Below the pieces are notes generated by a model. It searched no databases. It had not been told where the DNA came from and saw only the letters and a program-made list of their open reading frames with translations. From CAYGZM01 sp964354365 (lineage in GTDB: Bacteria; Planctomycetota; Phycisphaerae; Sedimentisphaerales; Anaerobacaceae): DNA of 9,667 nt. The DNA is taken from assembly GCA_964354365.1 (NCBI GenBank), contig CAYGZM010000144.1, positions 1 to 9,667 of the forward strand, written 5' to 3'. Positions 1-7,685 of this stretch are shown here, piece by piece (position 1 is the first letter of the stretch; each line of letters starts with the position of its first letter). The translations under genes and the position numbers were made by a program.

Positions 1-1520
1 GGCCACGCCGTCCTCGACGACAAAATCTACCATAAAGGCATGCTCGATTTCAAACGTGACATTGCCGAGAACCGAAAAAAGCTCGACTACCTCAACGACT
101 TGCGCGCCTACGAAAAGGACCAGCAATACCAGGCGATGGACATCTGCGCCGACGCGATCATCGCCTTCGCCAATCGCCACGCCGATAAGGCCCGCGAGCT
201 CGCCCAAAGCGAAACCGACCCCACGCGCCGCAAAGAATTAGAGCAAATCGCCGAGGTCTGCTACTACGTCCCCGCCCACGCGCCGCGCAACTTCCAGGAG
301 GCCCTGCAGGCATACTGGTTCGTGCATCTGTCGGTAATCACCGAGCTGAACACGTGGGACTCATTCGACCCGGGCCGGCTCGACCAGCACCTCCGGCCCT
401 TCTATCAAACGGGCCTGCAGGAAGGCTCTTTGACGCCCGAACAAGCAAAAGAGCTCCTCCAGTGCTTCTGGATCAAATTTAACAATCAGCCGGCGCCGCC
501 CAAAGTCGGAGTCACCGAGGAGCAAAGCGGAACCTATACCGATTTTGCGCTGATAAACATCGGCGGAGTGAAACCCCAAGACGGAAGCGACGCCGTCAAC
601 GACCTGTCGTATGTGATACTCGATGTCGTCGAGGAGATGCGGCTCACTCAGCCCAGCTCGTGCATCCAGATAAGTAAAAAGAATCCGGACCGCTTCTTGC
701 GCCGCGCCTGCGAGGTAATCCGCACCGGCTTCGGCCAGCCCTCTGTCTTCAACACCGATGTCATCATCAAGGAAATGCTCCAGGACGGCAAGACCATTGC
801 CGACGCCCGCGCAGGCGGACCCAGCGGCTGCGTCGAGGTCAGCTCCTTCGGAAAGGAAAGCTGCACACTCACCGGCTACATCAACTGGCCAAAAATCCTC
901 GAGCTTGCCTGCCATAACGGCATCGACCCCAATTCAGGCGAGCAGCTCGGCCCCCAAACCGGCAATCCCAAAGAATTCACAGCTTATCAGCAGTTGATGG
1001 ATGCCTACGCAAAACAGCTCGAATACTTCATCGACCTGAAAATAAAGGGCAACAACGTCATCGAGCGCCTCTTCGCCGACTATATGCCAGCCCCATTTAT
1101 GTCACTCGTGGTGAACGACTGCATAACCCGCGGACTCGACTACCACAACGGCGGACCGCGATACAACACGACCTACATCCAGGGCGTCGGCATCGGCACC
1201 GTCACCGACGCCCTCGCAGCCGTCAAGTACCGCGTCTTCGAGAAGCGAGACTTGACGATGGGGGAATTGCTCGCCGCAATGCAGGCCGACTTCGCAGGAT
1301 ACGAGCAGCTCCGCAACAAATTACTCAACCACACCCCCAAGTACGGAAACGACGACGACTACGCCGACGCCATCACCGAGGACGTCTTCAACGCCTACTA
1401 CAACCTGCTCAACGGCCGGCCCAACACAAAGGGCGGCAAGTACCGCGTCAACCTCCTGCCCACAACCGTACATATCTACTTCGGCTCCGTCACAGGCGCC
1501 CTGCCCGACGGCAGAAAGGC
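1..1520 (+). CDS. hypD: Glycyl radical enzyme, trans-4-hydroxy-L-proline dehydratase (HypD) type; partial at both ends
   Basis: The reading frame is open from base 1, so the gene starts upstream; the first Met at 40 is internal, because the preceding codons begin with the conserved Gly-His of this family. It runs into the N gap. Numbering codons from base 1, the thiyl cysteine is C277 in the motif GCVE, with general base E279. Using HypD residue numbers from Clostridioides difficile as I remember them (H160, D278, S334, D339, F340, C434, E436, Y450, T645, V647), this protein has H2, D120, S176, D181, F182, C277, E279, Y293, T488 and V490 at matching spacing (one single-residue shift). That favours dehydration of trans-4-hydroxy-L-proline to pyrroline-5-carboxylate over pyruvate formate-lyase (which has two adjacent Cys) or choline lyase. 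The enzyme is cytosolic and needs a radical-SAM activase, not seen here. About 157 N-terminal residues and the C-terminal glycyl loop (RVxG) are missing. The family call is near certain; the substrate call is strong but from memory. Confidence 0.82.
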
Positions 1521-1620
1521 NNNNNNNNNNNNNNNNNNNNNNNNNNNNNNNNNNNNNNNNNNNNNNNNNNNNNNNNNNNNNNNNNNNNNNNNNNNNNNNN
1601 NNNNNNNNNNNNNNNNNNNN
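1521..1620. other. Assembly gap (100 N)
   Basis: This is a run of exactly 100 N, typical of a scaffolding placeholder of unknown true size. The glycyl radical enzyme enters it about 125 residues short of its expected end, so at least 350-400 bp should be missing. The in-frame TGA at 1639-1641 lies inside the ribosome-binding and start region of the next gene and is not a credible end for the enzyme. Confidence 0.95.
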
Positions 1621-1637
1621 GACCAGGAGATAGGACT

Positions 1638-3317
1638 ATGAAACATCTATGTATCGTCATTTCTATCGTTTTCATTCCGGTTCTGCTCCTCGGCTGCGTT
1701 CCTCACGCAAACGAGAAACGCCTGACCGGATTCATTCTCGATCACGTCTCAAGAATCGAGCCGCTGACGACAAAGGCCAACCTTGCCTACTGGGACGCCT
1801 CGACCACCGGCAAATCGGAAGATTACGACAATCTCAGCCGAGTGCAGCTCAAGATGCGCCAAATCTACAGCGACCCTCACGACTTCGCCGTGCTCAAAGA
1901 GACCAGGGACTCCGGCGTAATCACCGACCCCACACTCGCCCGGCAATTAGACAAATTATACTACGCCTACCTGACCAGCCAGATACCGCCCGACCTTCTC
2001 AAACAAATCGTCGCGCTCGACACAAAGGTACAGGAAAAATACAACACCTTCCGCGGCGACATCGACGGCAAAAAAGTCACTATGAGTGACATTTACACAA
2101 TAATGACCGCCGAAAAAGACGTCCGCACCAGGCAACTCGCCTGGCGCGCAAGCAGGCAGGTCGGTGACGTGATCGTCGCCGACCTCATCCAATTAGTCAA
2201 GCTTCGCAACCAGGCCGCCCGAAGGGTCGGCTTTGACAACTACCATACTATGATGATAGTCACCGGCGAGCAGAACATCGAGGAGCTCGATAACACCTTC
2301 GATGAGCTTGACAGGCTCACCAGAAGACCCTTCGGCGAACTGAAGAAGGAGCTGGACGCCATCCTTGCAAAAAGCTACGGTATTGCCCCGAAAGACCTGA
2401 TGCCCTGGCACTACCACGACCCTTTCTTCCAAAGGACGCCCCTGGTTTACGACCTGGATTTGGACCTCTACTACAAGAACAAGGACGTTAAGAAATTGGC
2501 CGAAGACTACTACGCCGGCGTCGGGCTGCCCGTCGATGACATCCTCGCTCGAAGCGACCTCTACGACCGCGAAGGCAAATACCCCCATGCCTTCAGCCAC
2601 GACGTTGACCGCCGCGGCGACGTCCGCATCCTCTGTAACCTCCAGAATACCGAGCGCTGGATGGAAACCATACTCCACGAGCTGGGCCACGCCGTTTATA
2701 GCAAATACCACGACCGCGACGAGCCCTGGCTGCTGCAGGAGCCGGCCCACAGCTTTACCACCGAAGGCGTCGCAGTGTTCTTCGGCAGGCTCAGCCGCAA
2801 CGCCGCCTGGATGCAAAAGATGCTGAATCTCTCCGACGCCGAACGCGCAAAAATGGAGGACATAACCTGGAAATACCTGCAGTTCCAGCAGGTCCTCTTT
2901 GCCCGCTGGGCTATGGTGATGTACAACTTCGAGAAACAGCTCTACGCCGACCCCGACCAGGACCTCAACAGCCTCTGGTGGCGGCTCGTTGAGAAATACC
3001 AGCTCCTCAGCAAGCCCCCAGGACCCGCGGACGCAGGCTGGGCGTCAAAGCTCCACTTCACCACCGCGCCCTGCTATTATCACAACTATATGCTCGGCGA
3101 GCTGCTCGCCTCGCAATTGCACCATTGCTTCGTCCACAACGTAATGAAGCTCGAGTCCGACAAAGACGTCAGCTATGTGAACGACAAAAGGCTTGGCGAG
3201 TATCTGCGAGAAAAAGTCTTCGGCCCCGGCGCGCTATACCCCTGGAACGAAATGATCGAGCGCGCCACCGGCGAACCGTTGACCCCAAAATACTTCGTCG
3301 AACAATTTGTAAAATGA
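1638..3317 (+). CDS. M2-family (ACE-like) peptidyl-dipeptidase, predicted lipoprotein
   Basis: A 559-residue zinc metallopeptidase. The N-terminus is a lipoprotein signal: a hydrophobic stretch at residues 4-19 ending in the lipobox LLGC with Cys20 as the lipidation site; +2 is Val, so outer-membrane sorting is plausible. The zinc motif HELGH is H347-H351, and the third ligand is probably E376 in TEGVAVFFG, 25 residues on (24 in human ACE). A C-terminal segment, H473 to Y481/Y484, resembles the ACE region holding the His/Tyr that stabilise the transition state. The helical N-terminal part with ANLAYWDASTTG is typical of bacterial M2 proteins. The family removes C-terminal dipeptides from oligopeptides. 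The start is set by AGGAG at 1625-1629, 8 nt before ATG. The upstream neighbour is a hydroxyproline dehydratase, so a role in trimming peptides in the periplasm is likely but inferred. A relative in family M3 is the main alternative. Confidence 0.85.
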   Translation: MKHLCIVISIVFIPVLLLGCVPHANEKRLTGFILDHVSRIEPLTTKANLAYWDASTTGKSEDYDNLSRVQLKMRQIYSDPHDFAVLKETRDSGVITDPTLARQLDKLYYAYLTSQIPPDLLKQIVALDTKVQEKYNTFRGDIDGKKVTMSDIYTIMTAEKDVRTRQLAWRASRQVGDVIVADLIQLVKLRNQAARRVGFDNYHTMMIVTGEQNIEELDNTFDELDRLTRRPFGELKKELDAILAKSYGIAPKDLMPWHYHDPFFQRTPLVYDLDLDLYYKNKDVKKLAEDYYAGVGLPVDDILARSDLYDREGKYPHAFSHDVDRRGDVRILCNLQNTERWMETILHELGHAVYSKYHDRDEPWLLQEPAHSFTTEGVAVFFGRLSRNAAWMQKMLNLSDAERAKMEDITWKYLQFQQVLFARWAMVMYNFEKQLYADPDQDLNSLWWRLVEKYQLLSKPPGPADAGWASKLHFTTAPCYYHNYMLGELLASQLHHCFVHNVMKLESDKDVSYVNDKRLGEYLREKVFGPGALYPWNEMIERATGEPLTPKYFVEQFVK

Positions 3318-3382
3318 AGCCCGATCCTGGGGAGCCGCTATGCGCAAGTTCTTGCACTACGGACAGACACACAAGCCTCTAA

Positions 3383-3410
3383 TGTCATTCCTGCGCAAGC
3401 AGGAATCCAG
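3383..3410. repeat. Short palindromic intergenic repeat (dispersed REP/dRS3-like hairpin)
   Basis: Within the 159-bp space between the M2 peptidase and the symporter lies a perfect 8-bp inverted repeat, ATTCCTGC at 3387-3394 and GCAGGAAT at 3399-3406, around a GCAA tetraloop. It has the flanks TGTC and CCAG. The pattern ATTCC-N10-GGAAT with these flanks matches a repeat family dispersed in many bacterial genomes, whose translations give the familiar spurious peptides MSFLRKQES or IPAQAGIQ. No T-run follows, so it is not a standard terminator. It may still affect mRNA stability or partial readthrough between the two genes. No promoter is obvious in the rest of this spacer. Confidence 0.7.
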
Positions 3411-3476
3411 CTTCTTTCGCGTCCACACTCCCCAAAAAAGTACTCGTATTGAGGTTCCCAATATGTAAAGGATAGC

Positions 3477-5340
3477 ATGCTCTACCTCACCGCCATTTTC
3501 ATCTACCTGCTGACCCTGGCCGGCATCGGAATCTACAAATCACGCCACGTCAAAACCCAGGAGGACTTCACCGTCGCCGGCCGCACACTCTCGCCCTGGA
3601 TTATGGTCTGCACGATGCTCGCCGTCTGGATCGGCACAGGCTCCATCGTCGGCAACGCCGGCAAAACATACGAAGTCGGAATGGCCGCCTTCTTCCTGCC
3701 TATGGGGACCTTCGTCGGTATGATACTGCTGTCCTTCATCGCCGTCCGCGCCCGCAATATCGAGGCCCTCTCGGTGCCCGAAATCATCGGCAGACGATAC
3801 GGCCCCGCCGCCCGGCTGCTCGCCGTCATCTCCCTGGTGATCGCGTATATGGTCATCGTCAGTTACCAATTCAATGCCGGCGGAATGGTGCTCGAGGTCA
3901 TCACAGGCAAGAAAGAAAAAGTTGTCCTCTATCCCGGCGATACGCTCACCAAAAACCAGGTTGGCAAGGGATACTTCCAGTACCAGCCGCCTGAAGACTG
4001 GACCGGGACCGCGCAAATCAAATTCCAGGTCAGAGACCGCCAGACGAACGACTGGTCTGAAACGCCCGAAACCGTCACAGTAAAAGTCGTTCCCCCCACC
4101 GAAATTATCCAAATAAACAAAGACCTCAAAAATAGCCTCAAAGAGCTCAAAGAGACGATACAACAAGCCGAGACCGTCTCGGAACAGGATCAAATCAATC
4201 TTCGCCGATTGAGAAACACTATCGCAATCAAGCAAAACACTTACACCAGGGTCATTATCGAAGGCTACGACGCCGGGTTCAAAAAGGGTCAGGAGATTTA
4301 CCGATTGGCCGAGGTGCCAAAACAGGGCCTGACCTACCTCCACGAACCTGTATTAACCGCCCACAGGGCCACAATCATCGCCGCCGTCTTCATAATCGCC
4401 TATACAATGCTCGCAGGCCTGATGAGTCTCGCCTTCGCCGACATCGTCACCGGAATAATCATCACCACCACTCTGCTGATTGCCTTCCCTGTCCTGCTGG
4501 CGAGGGCCGGCGGATTCAGCGGCATGGCCGCCGCATTCGCCGCAATGGCGGATCGCCCAGACCACATGAAGCTCCTCGGAGTCTTTAAGCCCACCGACTA
4601 TATCAATTTCCTCCTGCCCGTCTTCCTGCTTGTCATGGGCGACGCCAACCAGTACCAGCGAATCTTCGCCGGCAAAAGCGCCAAAGGCGCACGCACCGCC
4701 GTTATCGTCATGATCTTTCTCGCCCTGCTCGTCGAAGAGCTCATCATCGCAGAAGCCTGGTTTGCCGCCAGCCTCACTCCCGACCCCGAGAACGGCCGCT
4801 ACGTCCTCATCTACGCCGCCCGCCATTTCATGCCTCTGGCAATCGGCGTCATATTCATGATAACCGTAGTCGGAATTATCATCTCCACTGCCGACTCGTT
4901 CCTGCTCGTACCTGCGACGACCTTCATCAAGGATATCTATCTCAACTACATCAATCCAAAGGCCCCCGAAAAACGAATCGTTTTTATGAGCCGACTAATG
5001 GTCCTGACCTTCGGCGTCATCGCCTGGCTCATCTCGCTGGCATTCTCAACGTCAACCACGGTATTTCAAAAAGCGATGTACGCCTTCACCGTCTATGGTT
5101 CAGCCGTTACGCCCTGCCTGGTTGCCGCACTCTTTTGGAAAAGGGCGACAACCGCCGGCGCGATTTCCTCTATCCTCGCCGGGACGGTCACCACCCTTCT
5201 GTGGGAAGAGATAATAAAGGTTCATTTACCCGCCGAGGTTGCGAAGCTCGACGCCGTCCTGCCCGCAATTACCCTCTCGGTCATCTGCCTGATAGTCGTC
5301 AGCCTGTGCACCAAGCATCAGCATCGAACAGCCGACAAAC
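3477..5340 (+). CDS. Sodium:solute symporter (SSS family) with large periplasmic insert; 3' end in gap
   Basis: 621 residues are visible before the N gap. The SSS (TC 2.A.21, LeuT fold) core shows about 13 membrane segments: roughly 2-20, 40-60, 69-91, 112-142, 297-318, 320-342, 373-393, 404-430, 451-480, 503-525, 529-552, 557-582 and 590-610. Family marks include FTVAGR at 31-36 after TM1 and STADS at 470-474, matching the Ser/Thr of the Na2 sodium site in PutP. Positive loops after TM1 and TM3 place the TM4-TM5 loop outside the cytoplasm. That loop carries an insert of about 150 residues (144-295), absent from ordinary family members. The protein should end shortly after its hydrophilic tail at 611-621. 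The start is ATG 3477, with AAAGGA at 3467-3472 only 4 nt upstream. The substrate cannot be read from sequence; proline or hydroxyproline fits the neighbours. The apparent continuation past the gap is a different gene. Confidence 0.9.
3906..4361 (+). other. Inserted extracytoplasmic domain of the symporter: Ig/cadherin-like fold plus coiled coil
   Basis: This is symporter residues 144-295, between TM4 and TM5. Residues about 148-206 follow the pattern of bacterial cadherin-like/Ig-like repeats (GD, then FQYQPPEDWTGT, then an IKFQVRD strand, then a final VTVKVVP strand). Residues about 208-250 are charged and heptad-like (NKDLKNSLKELKETIQQ and on), suggesting a coiled coil. Residues 256-295 form a linker back to TM5. 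Ordinary SSS carriers have only a short loop here. The domain boundaries and fold are judged by eye. Confidence 0.65.
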
Positions 5341-5440
5341 NNNNNNNNNNNNNNNNNNNNNNNNNNNNNNNNNNNNNNNNNNNNNNNNNNNNNNNNNNNN
5401 NNNNNNNNNNNNNNNNNNNNNNNNNNNNNNNNNNNNNNNN
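5341..5440. other. Assembly gap (100 N)
   Basis: A second run of exactly 100 N. It separates the hydrophilic C-terminal tail of the symporter from the start of the aminopeptidase, and hides the symporter stop codon and the aminopeptidase ribosome-binding site. The two flanking frames agree only because the placeholder length happens to fit; there is no evidence for a fused protein. Confidence 0.95.
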
Positions 5441-5441
5441 G

Positions 5442-6827
5442 ATGTTTGCCAGAGAAACATATATCGAAAGACGAAAACGCCTACAACGTGACATCCAATC
5501 CGGCTTGATTCTCTTCCTCGGCAACGAAGAAAGCCCGATGAACTATCCGGACAACCCCTATCCCTTCAGGCAGGACAGCTCCTTTCTATATTTCTTCGGA
5601 CTCGATTCGCCGGGCCTCGCCGCCGTCATCGACATCGACGAGCAGACCGAAACCGTCTTAGGCGACGACCCCACCGTTGAAGATGTTGTATGGACCGGTC
5701 CACAACCGACCTTGAGACAAAAGTGCGAAAAAATCGCAGTCACTAACACCGCACCTTCGCACAACCTCCCCGACACCCTGAAAAAAGCGCTCAAAAAAGG
5801 CAGGGACATCCATTTCCTCCCCCCATATCGAGCCGACAACATCCTCAAAATCGAAAAGCTGTTGGGGATTCCCGCAAGCGAAGTTCAGCAACGCGTCTCC
5901 GAGAGGCTGATAAAGGCCGTCGTCGCACAAAGATCGATAAAAAGTGACGAAGAAATCCGCGAAATCCAGAAAGCCCTCGACATCGCTTACGAAATGCAGA
6001 CAACGGCTATGAAAATGGCGAGGCCCGGCGTTTATGAGCGGGAAATCGCCGGCGCGATAGAGGGCATCGCCCTCGCCCGCGGCGCACGACTTTCATTCCC
6101 AACCATATTCTCAATACACGGAGAAACCCTCCACAACCACTACCACGACAACGTAATGAAGGCCGGTGACATCGCCGTCAACGACTCCGGCGCGGAAACC
6201 GCGCTCGGCTACGCCTCCGACATCACGCGGACAATCCCCGTAGGCGGGAAATTCTCCCAAAGGCAAGCAGAAATCTACTCCATAGTCCTCGACGCCCAGC
6301 AAAAAGCCATCGAAGCCGTCGCCCCCGGCGTCGAATTTAGAAACGTCCATCGCCTGGCCTGTAAAATCCTTACATCCGGCCTGAAAGACCTCGGCCTGAT
6401 TAAGGGCGATCCCGACGAGGCTGTTGACGCCGGCGCTCACACCCTCTTCTTCCAGTGCGGGCTCGGCCACATGATGGGGCTCGACGTCCACGATATGGAG
6501 GCCCTCGGTGAGGATTACGTCGGCTACACCGACACTATAAAACGTAATCGCGCCTTCGGCTGGCGGTCGCTGCGACTCGCCAAAGCACTCGAACCCGGCT
6601 ACGTCATCACCGTCGAGCCTGGAATCTACTTCATCCCCGAGCTGATCGACCGATGGAAGGCTGAGAATAAGTGCAACTCTTTCATCAATTATAGCGCAGT
6701 TGAAGAGTACCGGGACTTCGGCGGCATAAGAATCGAAGACGACGTCCTCGTAACCGAAGCAGGCGGGCGAGTCCTCGGTAAATCCATCCCCCGGGCAATT
6801 GACCAGGTCGAGCATGCTTCATCGTGA
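5442..6827 (+). CDS. pepP: Xaa-Pro aminopeptidase (aminopeptidase P, family M24B)
   Basis: A complete 461-residue protein that begins right after the gap with MFARETYIERRKRL, the normal N-terminus of this family, so ATG 5442 is taken as the start. Residues 1 to about 140 are the AMP_N domain (RQDSSFLYFFGL is characteristic). Residues about 175-445 are the pita-bread metallopeptidase domain with all five dinuclear-metal ligands: D248, D260, H343, E392 and E432, plus the accessory H350 in LDVHD. These match E. coli PepP D260, D271, H354, E383, E406 and H361. The enzyme removes the N-terminal residue before a proline, and typically accepts hydroxyproline. There is no signal peptide, so it is cytosolic. 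The sequence resembles Bacteroidetes-type PepP closely. Placed beside a hydroxyproline dehydratase and a Na+ symporter, it probably frees Pro/Hyp from imported or internal peptides; that link is inference. Confidence 0.92.
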   Translation: MFARETYIERRKRLQRDIQSGLILFLGNEESPMNYPDNPYPFRQDSSFLYFFGLDSPGLAAVIDIDEQTETVLGDDPTVEDVVWTGPQPTLRQKCEKIAVTNTAPSHNLPDTLKKALKKGRDIHFLPPYRADNILKIEKLLGIPASEVQQRVSERLIKAVVAQRSIKSDEEIREIQKALDIAYEMQTTAMKMARPGVYEREIAGAIEGIALARGARLSFPTIFSIHGETLHNHYHDNVMKAGDIAVNDSGAETALGYASDITRTIPVGGKFSQRQAEIYSIVLDAQQKAIEAVAPGVEFRNVHRLACKILTSGLKDLGLIKGDPDEAVDAGAHTLFFQCGLGHMMGLDVHDMEALGEDYVGYTDTIKRNRAFGWRSLRLAKALEPGYVITVEPGIYFIPELIDRWKAENKCNSFINYSAVEEYRDFGGIRIEDDVLVTEAGGRVLGKSIPRAIDQVEHASS

Positions 6828-7148
6828 CGCTTGACGTCGGCAAACCGCCCGGCAATCAACATAGACCACCTGCGCCGAAGCAACTGCCGCCCATAAGACA
6901 GCCATAAATATAATTGTAGCTGGCCGGGTCCTCAGATTTGTCCTCCAGCCCATATTATTTCTTCCTCGACGCACAAACAAAACAACGCCGCGTCACCTGC
7001 CCATTCTACCAAATATCCTGCCCAATGTCCAACACTTTGTTCCGCCGGAAACCCCCGGCGAAAACAACTACTTGGACAAAATGTAAAGAAAACGATAATT
7101 TCCTGAACTTATCAGATAGCAGCGCATCTTCGTATATGAGGACAGAAC
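6828..7148. other. Intergenic region, no convincing gene
   Basis: 321 bp between pepP and the sigma factor gene. A perfect TATAAT is at 6909-6914, but I see no -35 box at suitable spacing. A GC-rich 6-bp hairpin (CGCCGG at 7043-7048 and CCGGCG at 7055-7060) has no T-run on either side, so it is not a clear terminator. Base composition becomes A-rich from 7061 to 7100, where a candidate promoter lies. A TTG-initiated frame through the region has no recognisable protein character. Confidence 0.6.
7073..7099 (+). promoter_or_regulatory. Candidate sigma70-like promoter of the sigma factor operon
   Basis: TGGACA at 7073-7078 (5 of 6 to TTGACA) and GATAAT at 7094-7099 (5 of 6 to TATAAT) are separated by 15 bp in an A-rich stretch. 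Transcription would start near 7106, about 43 nt before the sigma factor ATG. The spacer is 2 bp short of optimum, so support is moderate at best. Confidence 0.35.
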
Positions 7149-7682
7149 ATGAGTTCAGATGAACAACTGATACTGCAGGTATTGATACTCCGTTGCCAAA
7201 TCGGTGATCCGGGCGCCCTTGCCGAGCTTATCGAGAAATACGAAAGCCCTTTACGCTACTTCATAAGTCGTCTGCTGGGCGATTTGGAAATGACCGAAGA
7301 CATCTTCCAGGACACATGGCTGAGTGTGTTGAGATGCATAAGCACTCTGAAAAACGCCGACGCCTTCGCCGCATGGCTATATCGAATCGCACGCAACAAG
7401 GTATATCACCAGCTCAGAAGAAAAAAACGGCTCACCGAACTCAACGAATCCCTTGTTGTCCCGGATGCCGTCGAGGAGCCGACATTTTCTGCCGAAGACG
7501 CAGCCGCCATCCACAAATCCCTGACCACGCTAAAGCCCCAGGACAAGGAGGTCTTGATGCTTCGCTTCCTGGAGCAGATGTCGTATCAGCAAATGGCCCA
7601 GGTGCTCGGCTGCAACGTCGGAACCGTCAGATCACGCCTCCATTACGCAAGAGCCGCCCTGAAACGAGAATTGGAGAAATAA
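7149..7682 (+). CDS. ECF-type RNA polymerase sigma factor (sigma-70 family)
   Basis: 177 residues, the usual size for a group 4 (ECF) sigma factor with only regions 2 and 4. Region 2 spans about 25-93, with the core-binding segment TEDIFQDTWLSVLR at 49-62 and the -10 recognition helix ending in AAWLYRIARNKVYHQLRR. A variable linker (94-118) follows. Region 4 spans about 122-175, with the helix-turn-helix MSYQQMAQVLGCNVGTVRSRL near 144-164. ATG 7149 is supported by GAGGA at 7138-7142, 6 nt upstream. The stop codon lies 3 bp before the next gene, a small membrane protein, so the two are an operon, and the partner probably controls this factor. The target promoters and inducing signal cannot be seen. 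Confidence 0.93.
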   Translation: MSSDEQLILQVLILRCQIGDPGALAELIEKYESPLRYFISRLLGDLEMTEDIFQDTWLSVLRCISTLKNADAFAAWLYRIARNKVYHQLRRKKRLTELNESLVVPDAVEEPTFSAEDAAAIHKSLTTLKPQDKEVLMLRFLEQMSYQQMAQVLGCNVGTVRSRLHYARAALKRELEK

Positions 7683-7685
7683 ACA

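Noticed and set aside
361..915. Long antisense frames opposite the real genes (also 2193-2816, 3540-4343, 4353-4826, 6111-6815, 8582-9538).
   Set aside because: They are mirror frames caused by the C-ending codon bias of the + strand genes. They have low-complexity Val/Gly/Asp-rich content and no family features.
3340..3468. A 42-codon frame (ATG 3340, TAA 3466-3468) with a GGGGAG upstream, ending next to the symporter ribosome-binding site.
   Set aside because: Its middle is the translation of the palindromic repeat (MSFLRKQESS), a well-known spurious peptide pattern; the rest has no protein character. A role in translational coupling is possible but not supported.
6909..6914. A perfect TATAAT in the intergenic region after pepP.
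   Set aside because: No -35 element at 16-18 bp and no extended -10; it is more than 230 bp from the next start codon.
7043..7060. A GC-rich hairpin that might terminate pepP transcription.
   Set aside because: Only a 6-bp stem, no T-run on either side, and it is more than 210 bp from the pepP stop.
6938..7162. A 74-codon TTG-initiated frame overlapping the start of the sigma factor gene.
   Set aside because: No ribosome-binding site, rare start codon, no domain or compositional sign of a protein, and it overlaps the well-supported sigma factor start.
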